Shown one piece after another: positions 7,065 through 13,858 of a stretch of DNA of 17,617 nt. The notes below the pieces were generated by a model. That model was not told the origin of the DNA and ran no database searches. It saw only the letters and a program-made list of their open reading frames with translations. A program made the translations under genes and the position numbers. Every line of letters starts with the position of its first letter. Position 1 is the stretch's first letter. Origin of the DNA: Bacteroidota bacterium (GTDB lineage: Bacteria; Bacteroidota; Bacteroidia; Chitinophagales; Chitinophagaceae); assembly GCA_023412975.1 (NCBI GenBank), contig JAEZRB010000336.1:1-17617 (forward strand), written 5' to 3'.

Positions 7065-8258
7065 CTTTACATTTTCCTTCACCAAATGATACATCATGGT
7101 CTGGTTACCAAAGATCCGGCTAAATCCACGCACATCTTCCCCGGTAAAACCAGTATTCATCTCTCCATACTTCCCAAATTTGCTGTTCATCAGGTCGTAG
7201 GGACTTTCTACGCCGATCAACTGAAATCTATATGGAAGAAGCTGCACGTAAACGTCACCGGTCACATTACGCTGGCTGTTTTCCAGGAATGCTTCAATAT
7301 CTCTCATCACGGGATCCAGGATTTGTCCCTCATGCAACCAGTTACCATAAAACTGCGCCAGCTGGTCTTTCCAGTTGAGCTGCCACTTGGTCAAAACATG
7401 TTTTTCGAGGGCATGATGAGCTTTAAGGATCACCATGGGCGCAGCAGCTTCAAATCCAACGCGACCTTTGATGCCAATAATGGTATCGCCCACATGTATA
7501 TCCCTGCCGATGCCGTATGGCCCTGCAAGTTTTTGCAAAAACTGTATGGCTTCCGAGGGATGATTAAAATCCAGGTCATTGACCTTTTTCAATTCCCCTT
7601 TTTCAAAATGTAAAACTACTTCTTCGCTTCCGGTATTGGTTGCCTGTGTGGGCCATGCCTCTTCAGGCAGGATTCCTTTGCTCGACAGGGTTTCTTTTCC
7701 TCCCACACTGGTGCCCCAAAGTCCTTTATTGATCGAATAAGCCGCTTTATCAAAATTCATTTCCACCCCTTTGCCTTTGAGATATTCAATCTCCGCTTCG
7801 CGGCTCAGTTGAAGATCGCGGATAGGTGTGATGATCTCGACGCCGGGGATCATGATATGAAAGATCATGTCAAATCTTACCTGGTCATTTCCGGCTCCGG
7901 TGCTACCATGCGCCACTGCGTCGGCCTGCAACTCTTCCGCGTAGCTCGCTATATGCAGCGCCTGGCTAAGTCGTTCCGCCGATACACTTAGGGGGTAGGT
8001 ATTATTTTTTAAAACATTGCCGTAGATAAGGTATTTAATGATACTGTCGTAGTAGCTTTTCACTGCATCCACGGTTTTGTGAGATGCCACACCCAGCCGA
8101 TAGGCATGCGCTTCGATCTGCTTGAGCTCTTCATCCGAAAAACCGCCGGTGTTGACGATGATGCTGTGTACCTGGTAACCTTTTTCTTCGCTTAAATATT
8201 TCACACAATACGAAGTATCCAAACCGCCACTAAAACCCAAGACAACCTTTTTAGACAT
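7062..8258 (-). CDS. argG: Argininosuccinate synthase
   Basis: Joins citrulline and aspartate with ATP to make argininosuccinate. The 398-residue protein begins MSKKVVLGFSGGLDTS; SGGLDTS at 10-16 is the PP-loop that binds ATP. GSTGAGNDQVRFD (118-130) is the citrulline/aspartate-binding segment, close to the usual GKGNDQVRFE form. Further signatures are SINKGLWGTSVGGKE and HVGDTIIGIKGRVGFEAAA. Length is normal. It is the second gene of the operon, 15 nt after the GNAT gene. Placing argG before the genes for earlier steps is a recurring Bacteroidota layout. Its stop lies inside a 14-bp tandem repeat. Confidence 0.96.
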   Translation of the reverse strand: MSKKVVLGFSGGLDTSYCVKYLSEEKGYQVHSIIVNTGGFSDEELKQIEAHAYRLGVASHKTVDAVKSYYDSIIKYLIYGNVLKNNTYPLSVSAERLSQALHIASYAEELQADAVAHGSTGAGNDQVRFDMIFHIMIPGVEIITPIRDLQLSREAEIEYLKGKGVEMNFDKAAYSINKGLWGTSVGGKETLSSKGILPEEAWPTQATNTGSEEVVLHFEKGELKKVNDLDFNHPSEAIQFLQKLAGPYGIGRDIHVGDTIIGIKGRVGFEAAAPMVILKAHHALEKHVLTKWQLNWKDQLAQFYGNWLHEGQILDPVMRDIEAFLENSQRNVTGDVYVQLLPYRFQLIGVESPYDLMNSKFGKYGEMNTGFTGEDVRGFSRIFGNQTMMYHLVKENVK

Positions 8259-8273
8259 GTATCAGAAAGAAAT

Positions 8274-8993
8274 TTAGAAATTAAAAAAATGATGAAACAA
8301 TGCTTTAAGCTTACTGCCTCCACCGTTGTTGCCAGTGATCTTTTCTTTTTTCATAAAAGGACGCAATAGCTTCCACTGCTTGAAGCGAAGAAGGCGTTCA
8401 AATCCTTTCGCATTTTCCTTAAAGTATTGTTTTGTTTCCTCCGGTTCGTAATGATCTTTGGGATCAAACAGCATGGCGGTGCACATGCAATTTTTCCGAT
8501 CCTTACTCATGAGTATGTCATAGTTCACGCAACTTTTGCAACCTGCCCAGAATGCTTCGTCCTGGGTGAGCTCAGAATAAGTGACGGGCTCATACCCCAG
8601 GTCCGAGTTGATCTTCATGACAGCCAGTCCTGTAGTAAGTCCGAAGATCTTGGCATTCGGATACATTTGCCTGGATAGGTTGAATATTTTTTGCTTGATC
8701 GACTTGGCAACACCGCTTTTACGATGTTCGGGTGAAACGATCAGGCCACTGTTGGCCACATACTCCCCGTGACTCCAGGTTTCGATATAGCAAAAACCTA
8801 CCCAATCGCCACTTTTTGTAACAGCAATTACAGCTTTGCCTTCATCGATTTTTTTATCAATGTATTCGGGACTGCGTTTAGCAATACCGGTACCACGGGC
8901 TTTAGCCGAGGATTCCATCTCATCTGTTATGATGGTTGAATATTTTTTGTCATCCTGGGTAGCTACCCGAATGATGATCGATTGATTGTCCAC
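8274..8993 (-). CDS. GNAT acyltransferase, probable N-acylglutamate synthase (first step of arginine synthesis)
   Basis: A 239-residue GNAT-fold protein heading the arginine operon, where it would acylate glutamate from acetyl- or succinyl-CoA. It matches the Bacteroidota family that genetics in Bacteroides thetaiotaomicron linked to this step, as I recall. Visible motifs: ARGTGIAKRSPEYI (32-45), GFCYIETWSHGEYVANSGLI (66-85), and the CoA-binding RKSGVAKSIK (91-100). A GCKSC (151-155) and NCMC (168-171) pair gives four cysteines spaced as in a small metal site. A basic, Phe-rich tail follows residue 195. The start is GTG 8991-8993: the frame has no ATG back to its stop at 9033-9035, and the next ATG (Met26) would cut the first strand. 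No classical argA, argJ or argR is visible in the window. Confidence 0.8.
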   Translation of the reverse strand: MDNQSIIIRVATQDDKKYSTIITDEMESSAKARGTGIAKRSPEYIDKKIDEGKAVIAVTKSGDWVGFCYIETWSHGEYVANSGLIVSPEHRKSGVAKSIKQKIFNLSRQMYPNAKIFGLTTGLAVMKINSDLGYEPVTYSELTQDEAFWAGCKSCVNYDILMSKDRKNCMCTAMLFDPKDHYEPEETKQYFKENAKGFERLLRFKQWKLLRPFMKKEKITGNNGGGSKLKALFHHFFNF

Positions 8994-9053
8994 TTTGAAA
9001 GAGTTGAATATTGCGGATGACCAGTCCTGATGCTATTTGCGGAGAAAGTTTCA

Positions 9054-9114
9054 CTGACAGGGGCCGTGGTAAGGGGTTCGTCCTGTCAGCATGCAGGGCG
9101 GCGTCGGGGCCACC
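9054..9114 (-). other. GC-rich foldable segment in the leader of the arginine operon
   Basis: An island of high GC in an otherwise AT-rich gap. It contains a perfect 8-bp inverted repeat, CTGACAGG at 9054-9061 and CCTGTCAG at 9082-9089, with a 20-nt loop. A second possible stem on the minus-strand RNA pairs 9097-9102 with 9109-9114 (six pairs, one G-U, loop of six). It lies between the candidate promoter and the GTG start of the first gene. It could be a cis-regulatory leader or a copy of a dispersed repeat; I cannot tell which. No T-run follows the stems. Confidence 0.5.
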
Positions 9115-9230
9115 TGGCAGTCGGGCAGGGGCGGCAGAAAGTAAATAAATCGTATCCTACTGCATACACGCCACTCGTGTTGGGTGCATGAAATGCCTTC
9201 TGCTTCGTATGTGTCAAAATATTGCTCACG

Positions 9231-9249
9231 TTTACAAACAAATTGTAAA
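9231..9249. promoter_or_regulatory. 19-bp palindrome, candidate operator of the arginine operon
   Basis: TTTACAA, five bases, TTGTAAA: a perfect 7-bp dyad. Reading the minus strand it begins about 9 nt after the -7 element at 9258-9265, so it would cover the transcription start. It does not resemble the E. coli ArgR box. It could instead serve the divergent gene at 9315. Confidence 0.45.
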
Positions 9250-9257
9250 TTGAGGCA

Positions 9258-9292
9258 CAAATGTATAATTTAAAATTGATTGACCTCACAAA
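9258..9292 (-). promoter_or_regulatory. Candidate Bacteroidota sigma-A promoter of the arginine operon
   Basis: On the minus strand TTTG (9289-9292) is followed after 23 nt by TACATTTG (9258-9265), a full match to the Bacteroidota -7 consensus TAnnTTTG. The spacing is at the long end of the accepted range. Transcription would start near 9250 and give a leader of about 255 nt before the GTG at 8993. Confidence 0.45.
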
Positions 9293-9314
9293 TTTTTTGT
9301 TATAAATACTGTTT

Positions 9315-9743
9315 ATGGAAGAAGTAACGAAAGCCACCCGGCGAAGCGGTTCCGGTTTCAGAAAAGTATTTCGAACGTTTGTTATTGTTTTGCTACTTTT
9401 CCTGGTGGGGTATATCTATTGGAAGTTTTATTACCCTTATACCAGTGACGGGGTAAAATCAGGTTACCTGAACTACGCAGTACGGAAAGGCCAGTTATTC
9501 AAAACCTACGAGGGGAAGCTGATCCAGGAAGGCATTCGGAGCAAGACAGTAGGCGCCATACAGTCAAATGAGTTTGAATTCTCCATCAAGGATAAAAGGA
9601 TCTTCGATATTCTTAAAGTCAACAGCGGGAAGATATTTGACCTGCATTACAAAGAGTACAATGGTGTGGTACCATGGCGGGGCAATACCCGGTATATTGT
9701 TGACAGCATCATTTCCATGCGCGATCCGGAGCGTGGTTATTGA
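9315..9743 (+). CDS. Small single-pass membrane protein of unknown function
   Basis: A 142-residue protein with a basic N-terminus (KATRRSGSGFRKVFR), one strong transmembrane helix at about 21-39, and a soluble C-terminal domain of about 100 residues. The positive charge before the helix suggests the N-terminus is in the cytoplasm and the C-terminal domain is outside the inner membrane. The domain begins YTSDGVKSGYLNYAVRKGQL and continues with FKTYEGKLIQEGI; I have a sense of this as a conserved Bacteroidota hypothetical family but cannot name a function. No lipobox or catalytic motif is apparent. Its 3' end overlaps the convergent methyltransferase-like gene by 7 nt. Confidence 0.8.
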   Translation: MEEVTKATRRSGSGFRKVFRTFVIVLLLFLVGYIYWKFYYPYTSDGVKSGYLNYAVRKGQLFKTYEGKLIQEGIRSKTVGAIQSNEFEFSIKDKRIFDILKVNSGKIFDLHYKEYNGVVPWRGNTRYIVDSIISMRDPERGY

Positions 9744-10447
9744 GCAGCTGCCAGCAGGAGGAAAATAGCGGGTTGTTTATGAATATCGGTTTTTGATTTT
9801 TTCCACTCCTCAACCGTTTGAGTCTTTATCCATTCCCTTTCCCCGGTTAGATTTACCGCCAGGCAAATCCGGGTTTGCGGTTTGCAGGTTTTGAGCAGGA
9901 CTTCAAGGAGCTGGTTGTTGCGGTATGGTGTTTCAATAAATATCTGGGTGGAATTTCTTTTTATTGAGTCAGTTTCCAATTCCCTGATGGTATGTGCCCT
10001 CTGTGACTGATCGATGGGCAGGTAACCAACAAAGCGAAATTGCTGGCCATTCATACCGCTGGCCATCAGCGCCAGCAGGATGGAACTGGGACCAACCAGG
10101 GGTTTGACACTAATATTCATCGACTGTGCCACCGACACCAGCACCTGTCCGGGATCCGCCACACCGGGGCAACCTGCCTCGCTGATGATCCCGATAGTCT
10201 TTCCATCCGCCAGTTTTTGACGGAAAACTGCTATGGCCTCTTCCTCCGCTTTGTGGATGGGATACCATTCATAGTTATCGATCACGATTTCCTTCCATAA
10301 AAGTTTTAAATATCGACGGGCGGTTCTTTCATTTTCCACGAAAAATACCTGGCAAGACTGCACAGCGGTGATGATATAGGGAGGGATGGCCTGAAGGCCC
10401 TGTTCGTCGAGTAATGAAGGGATGAGAAAAACGCGGGCGGACTGCAT
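9737..10447 (-). CDS. Tetrapyrrole-methylase-family SAM methyltransferase, small RsmI-like
   Basis: A 236-residue member of the uroporphyrin/RsmI methylase superfamily. The SAM-binding signature ISEAGCPGVADPG (98-110) corresponds to the RsmI motif with the DPG turn, and VGPSSILLALMASGM (128-142) is the second conserved loop. RsmI 2'-O-methylates C1402 of 16S rRNA, but this protein lacks the usual C-terminal extension and has Glu-Ala-Gly where RsmI normally has Asp-Ala-Gly. It is better called RsmI-like with unknown target. It begins 2 nt after the EI24-like gene ends, so the two probably share a transcript. Confidence 0.82.
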   Translation of the reverse strand: MQSARVFLIPSLLDEQGLQAIPPYIITAVQSCQVFFVENERTARRYLKLLWKEIVIDNYEWYPIHKAEEEAIAVFRQKLADGKTIGIISEAGCPGVADPGQVLVSVAQSMNISVKPLVGPSSILLALMASGMNGQQFRFVGYLPIDQSQRAHTIRELETDSIKRNSTQIFIETPYRNNQLLEVLLKTCKPQTRICLAVNLTGEREWIKTQTVEEWKKSKTDIHKQPAIFLLLAAAQ

Positions 10448-10449
10448 GG

Positions 10450-11193
10450 TCAGCTTTTTACTTTATGAACAGTGAGTGTCGCGGCTACAATGGCGTAAGC
10501 CGGGGCAAAGATGATCAATACATGCGTGAGATAAAACAAAAATCCATTGCCGATGGCCAGGCCTTTATGTCGTCCTACAAACTCCACGCTCTGAGCTGTG
10601 CTATACTTATTTCTCGCAAAGCCGTAATCGAGCATAGAAAAACCATAGTAATAACATTCCAGCACAATCACTACCAGCGGGATGATCCAGCCCACGATGG
10701 GTACAAGGCTCAACAAAATAAAACCAAACAGGTATAAAGTCTGCCAGGCACAGTTTCGCATGGCAATATAAATACCGCGCCTGGCTTCGGCAGATATATC
10801 CGACCAGCCAGGTCCTTCTTCACTGCCTTCGAGTATCAGTTCAGTCTTGCGGTTGAGGTAAGCGAAAGCCGGAGAGCCAATGATCAGGCAGATATATTTA
10901 AAAAACGAAAAATAAAACAGGAGGAGAACCAACCAGAGAATGATGCCGGTAAGCGTAAACAAAAATCCGACAAGGCTATTTTCAAATTTTTGTATCCAGC
11001 TGCTGAGTTGCAGTATATGGGTAATATATTCGATCACCGCTGTGGCTGAGCGCCCAAAAAAGTACATCGCCGCGATAAACAAAATCGTATAGATCAATCC
11101 CGGAATGATCACCCATTTCCAAAGCTTATGTTGCGAAATGAAACGATGTGCTTCTCCCCAGGATTGGATGCTTATAACAATTTCTTTTAGCAA
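10450..11193 (-). CDS. EI24/CysZ-like integral membrane protein
   Basis: A 247-residue polytopic inner-membrane protein. Hydrophobic stretches lie at about 27-46, 75-105 (probably a re-entrant or double helix), 153-183 and 217-241. The pattern, the central charged loop (EGSEEGPGWSDISAEARRG) and the PIVGWIIPLVVIVLECYYYGFSMLDY segment (165-190) fit the EI24-domain family, which includes the sulfate permease CysZ. Substrate unknown. The only plausible start is TTG 11191-11193, since an in-frame stop lies at 11197-11199 and the next ATG is deep inside the protein. A TATATTTA resembling a -7 element lies about 15-25 nt upstream. It leads a two-gene unit with the RsmI-like gene. Confidence 0.78.
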   Translation of the reverse strand: MLKEIVISIQSWGEAHRFISQHKLWKWVIIPGLIYTILFIAAMYFFGRSATAVIEYITHILQLSSWIQKFENSLVGFLFTLTGIILWLVLLLFYFSFFKYICLIIGSPAFAYLNRKTELILEGSEEGPGWSDISAEARRGIYIAMRNCAWQTLYLFGFILLSLVPIVGWIIPLVVIVLECYYYGFSMLDYGFARNKYSTAQSVEFVGRHKGLAIGNGFLFYLTHVLIIFAPAYAIVAATLTVHKVKS

Positions 11194-11270
11194 GACTTAT
11201 TTTTGATGGTAAATATAATGGAATAAGGGGGAGGAAGTGGAGAATTTGTTAGCGGAATTTGGCTATGTAA

Positions 11271-11310
11271 AATGTGAAGATGTGAAGATGTGAAGATGTG
11301 ATAATGTACC
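11271..11310. repeat. 8-bp tandem array upstream of the DNA glycosylase gene
   Basis: AATGTGAA, GATGTGAA, GATGTGAA, GATGTGAT, AATGTACC: four to five units with an 8-bp period, ending 29 nt before the start codon. It lies in the divergent gap between the EI24-like gene and the glycosylase gene. Confidence 0.8.
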
Positions 11311-11338
11311 AGATAATACTAAAATGGGTTTGTGAAGG

Positions 11339-11944
11339 ATGAAGAAACTTACACTAGATTTTTACAGGAGGGAAAATGTACTCGAAGTGGCGGAGGAACT
11401 GATCGGAAAATTATTGATCACAAATAAAAACGGGATCAGAACGGGTGGGCGAATTGTGGAGTGTGAAGCCTATGCCGGTGCGCCGGATAAAGCCTCCCAT
11501 GCGTTTGGCGGACGACGTACAGCGCGTAATGAAGTTATGTATAAGGATGGGGGCCTTGCGTATGTGTACCTGTGCTATGGTATCCATCATTTATTTAATG
11601 TTGTGACGAATGTAAAGGAGACTCCTCATGCGGTACTGATCCGCGGAATCGAGCCCGTGATGGGTATGCAGGATATGTTATTACGTACAGGCAAACTCAA
11701 ACCTGATGAAACGCTCACACGAGGTCCGGGTAATGTTTCCAAAGCATTGGGTATTCATACCATTGATACCGGTACGCCTCTGACGGGCAGGAGTATTTTC
11801 CTGGCAGATGATGGATTTAGTTACAGAGTAGGGAAAATATTCAAGTCGCCGCGCATTGGAGTGGATTATGCGGGTAAAGATGCGCTGTTACCATATAGGT
11901 TTTATGTAAAGGGGAATCCATTTGTAAGTGGCAGGCCGCGGTGA
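11339..11944 (+). CDS. mpg: DNA-3-methyladenine glycosylase, AAG/MPG type
   Basis: Removes alkylated and deaminated purines (3-methyladenine, 7-methylguanine, hypoxanthine) from DNA as the first step of base-excision repair. At 201 residues it is a complete bacterial AAG. By alignment with human MPG: E43 in ECEAYAG matches the catalytic Glu125, Y45 matches the DNA-intercalating/stacking Tyr127, H54 in KASHAFGG matches His136, and Y80 in VYLCYGIHH matches Tyr159. TRGPGNVSKALGI and the SPRIGV segment are also family marks. ATG 11339 is the first start and fits the family. It stands alone, with a repeat-rich gap on either side. Confidence 0.93.
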   Translation: MKKLTLDFYRRENVLEVAEELIGKLLITNKNGIRTGGRIVECEAYAGAPDKASHAFGGRRTARNEVMYKDGGLAYVYLCYGIHHLFNVVTNVKETPHAVLIRGIEPVMGMQDMLLRTGKLKPDETLTRGPGNVSKALGIHTIDTGTPLTGRSIFLADDGFSYRVGKIFKSPRIGVDYAGKDALLPYRFYVKGNPFVSGRPR

Positions 11945-12015
11945 ATATGGGTTACTGACTGTGGCAGGTGTGAGTTTTTCCTTGTCAATTCGTGTTGTAC
12001 CACTCGCGGGGAGTA

Positions 12016-12132
12016 GGACACGGAGTGCACGGAGGAAACACGGAAGACACAGAGGTTTTATTGAATTTTCTCCGTGCCTCCGTGACCCAAAAAGGACACG
12101 GAGGGCACAGAGGAAACACGGAAGGCACGGAG
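12016..12132. repeat. Two direct copies of a 40-bp CACGGAG repeat with an inverted copy between them
   Basis: Copy 1 (12016-12055) and copy 2 (12094-12132) agree at about 36 of 40 positions. Each is built of 7-mers of the CACGGAG type separated by 2-4 nt. Between them, 12070-12084 carries CTCCGTGCCTCCGTG in the opposite orientation. That segment can pair with 12019-12034 or with 12097-12112, but not with both at once. Confidence 0.88.
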
Positions 12133-12173
12133 TATTTCCCCTGATTGAATGAAGTTCAATGCTCGGGGAAATA
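12133..12173. terminator. Two-part 15-bp hairpin, possible terminator or mRNA end
   Basis: Outer stem TATTTCCCC (12133-12141) with GGGGAAATA (12165-12173), nine perfect pairs. Inner stem ATTGAA (12144-12149) with TTCAAT (12155-12160), six perfect pairs closing a 5-nt loop. A small internal loop separates them. No T-run follows on either strand, so a classical Rho-independent terminator is not shown. It directly abuts the CACGGAG repeat. Confidence 0.5.
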
Positions 12174-12261
12174 ATACCTGGTCTATTATCAGCTTATTTT
12201 TGAAATTCCGCCTATTGAGTTTCCGCTTAACATTGTATCTTGACAAAAAAACCACCAGCGT

Positions 12262-13710
12262 TTGTTTAGTTTTTCAAAGCCGAAACTCAAGATTATTTCC
12301 CTGTTGTTGGGTGTAGTCGTTTCGCTGTTTCTTCTTTATGTAAATCCTTTTAATGTAGACGCTGCTGCTGCAAAAGTTCTGGCGGTGGCTGGATTGATGA
12401 TCACCTGGTGGGTGGCGGAGGCGCTGCCCATGCCAGTGGTAGCGCTGATACCCCTGGTACTGTTTCCCCTGCTAAAGATATCAACGATGGAAACGGCCGC
12501 ATCTCCATATGCCAACCCGGTTATTTTTTTATTTATGGGTGGGTTCATGTTGGGGCTGGCGATTGAGAAATGGAATCTTCACCGCCGGATCGCTCTTAAC
12601 ATCATCAGGATAACTGGTACAAGTGGTAATAGAATTGTGCTGGGCTTTATACTTTCAACCGGGCTGCTGAGCATGTGGCTTAGCAATACGGCCACCACCA
12701 TGATGATGTTTCCCATCGCGCTTTCGGTTATACATGTGATGAGGGAGAATAATAAAGGAGATGGCAACATTGCTAATTTCTCACTGACACTGATGTTGTC
12801 TATTGCTTATGCGTCCAATATTGGTGGTATTGCTACGATCATAGGTACGCCACCTAATGTGGCCTATGTGGCGTACATCGAGAAAAAGTATAATTATAGT
12901 GTCGACTTCCTGAGCTGGATGCTGATATGTACACCACTGGCCATATTATTGCTGGCGAGCCTGTATTGGGTGATGGTAAAATGGCTGTTCCCCAACCGGA
13001 TAAAATCTGATCACGCCACCCGTCAGTTGATCAGGGATGAGATCGCGGAACTTGGTCCATTTTCGGTAAATGAAAAAAGAGTACTGGGGATCTTTATTGC
13101 AACAGCCACTTTATGGATCACAAAAGATATTATCAACGCGAGTCAGTCATTGGTCAAGTTGAATGATTCGATCATTGCATTGATTGGCGCCATCGCATTG
13201 TTTATTTGCCCCGCGAAAGGCGATAATGCTGATTCGATACTCGAATGGGACGATACAAAAAAAATGGCATGGGGGATCCTGCTCTTATTCGGTGGAGGTA
13301 TCTCACTCGCCACAGCACTCGAGAATGCAGGACTCATGCAACAACTTGGTGTATGGCTTTCGCAGTTTGCAGGGAACCAGTTCATTTTGCTGCTGATCGT
13401 GGTTTTAGTGACGATGTTCCTGAGCGAGGTGATGAGTAATGTAGCGCAGGTGATAGTATTTGCGCCGGTCGTTTCTTCCCTGGCAGACGCGATTGGTATG
13501 AACCCGCTGATGATGGGTATCGCCATGACGCTGGCGGCAAGTTGTGCCAGCATGCTGCCGATGGGTACACCGCCCAATGCGATTGTCTTTGCAAGTGGTC
13601 ATATCAGGCTGAGTGATATGACAAAGGCAGGATTTGTGATGAATATTGTCGCCGCGATCCTGATCACCCTGTTTGCATGGTTCCTGTTGCCTATACTACT
13701 ATGGATCTAA
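12262..13710 (+). CDS. DASS/SLC13-family sodium:dicarboxylate (or anion) symporter
   Basis: A 482-residue polytopic transporter of the divalent anion:Na+ symporter family, likely importing C4-dicarboxylates such as succinate or malate; sulfate and citrate transporters share the fold. The two pseudo-symmetric substrate/sodium sites are visible: WLSNTATTMMMFP (139-151) with TPPN (196-199), and MSNVAQVIVFAP (391-402) with GTPPNAIVFASGHI (435-448). The second Ser-Asn-Thr is Ser-Asn-Val, as in some SLC13 members. About eleven hydrophobic segments are present. The start is TTG 12262-12264: an in-frame TGA lies at 12241-12243 and the first ATG (residue 46) would remove the first helix. No neighbour hints at substrate. 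Confidence 0.88.
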   Translation: MFSFSKPKLKIISLLLGVVVSLFLLYVNPFNVDAAAAKVLAVAGLMITWWVAEALPMPVVALIPLVLFPLLKISTMETAASPYANPVIFLFMGGFMLGLAIEKWNLHRRIALNIIRITGTSGNRIVLGFILSTGLLSMWLSNTATTMMMFPIALSVIHVMRENNKGDGNIANFSLTLMLSIAYASNIGGIATIIGTPPNVAYVAYIEKKYNYSVDFLSWMLICTPLAILLLASLYWVMVKWLFPNRIKSDHATRQLIRDEIAELGPFSVNEKRVLGIFIATATLWITKDIINASQSLVKLNDSIIALIGAIALFICPAKGDNADSILEWDDTKKMAWGILLLFGGGISLATALENAGLMQQLGVWLSQFAGNQFILLLIVVLVTMFLSEVMSNVAQVIVFAPVVSSLADAIGMNPLMMGIAMTLAASCASMLPMGTPPNAIVFASGHIRLSDMTKAGFVMNIVAAILITLFAWFLLPILLWI

Positions 13711-13858
13711 CGATGGTGTGCTTACCTATCCTCCGTTTTTTGATCACTTTGATGGTGCCGCATTCTTTTAGATTCGGATCATACGCTTCCATATCGGCGT
13801 ATTTCAGGGAGAGGCTCTTCTTTGAAAGTGTGGCAGGAATTTTAAGGCGTGCGACCCA
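13691..13858 (-). other. Open frame directly after the porP-like stop, possible coding relic or C-terminal tail
   Basis: Reading on past the TAG of the PorP-like gene, the same frame stays open for 56 codons before another TAG at 13691-13693. The peptide is protein-like, for example AYDPNLKECGTIKVIKKRR. The first ATG is at 13790-13792, which would give 33 residues. The end overlaps the transporter gene by 20 nt. I do not recognise it. Most PorP proteins end in a Cys-Pro-Arg/Lys-Phe-like tail, as this one does, so it is probably not part of that protein. Confidence 0.3.

Larger units (their letters stand above)
8994..9314. other. Divergent intergenic region, arginine operon / 9315 gene
   Basis: About 320 nt without a convincing gene. 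It holds the candidate promoter and palindrome (9231-9292) and the GC-rich leader segment (9054-9114). Two long minus-strand frames cross it (9051-9260 and 9086-9337), but neither looks like a protein gene. I found no convincing promoter for the plus-strand gene at 9315. Confidence 0.6.
11945..12261. other. Gene-free gap holding CACGGAG repeats and a long hairpin
   Basis: About 317 nt between the glycosylase and transporter genes. Short frames here are made of the repeats themselves and are not genes. From left to right it holds unremarkable sequence, then the two-copy 40-bp repeat (12016-12132), then a hairpin (12133-12173), then AT-rich sequence. A weak candidate promoter for the transporter is a TTG near 12215 with TATCTTG near 12236-12242. 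Confidence 0.7.

Noticed and set aside
7086..7613. 175-residue open frame on the plus strand
   Set aside because: It is antisense to argG, whose protein is unambiguous. The other long frames opposite the arg, transporter, PorP-like and anmK genes were rejected for the same reason.
9051..9260. 69-residue minus-strand ORF starting near the arginine promoter
   Set aside because: Composition is odd and it spans the GC-rich hairpin segment. There is no recognisable domain, so it is treated as leader sequence.
11928..12152. 74-residue plus-strand ORF after the glycosylase
   Set aside because: Its repetitive Arg/His-rich sequence is simply the CACGGAG repeat read in frame.
13435..13446. Ser-Asn-Val instead of Ser-Asn-Thr in the second transporter motif as a sign of inactivity
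   Set aside because: Functional SLC13 members such as human NaCT have Ser-Asn-Val here, as I recall, and the neighbouring TPPN motif is intact.
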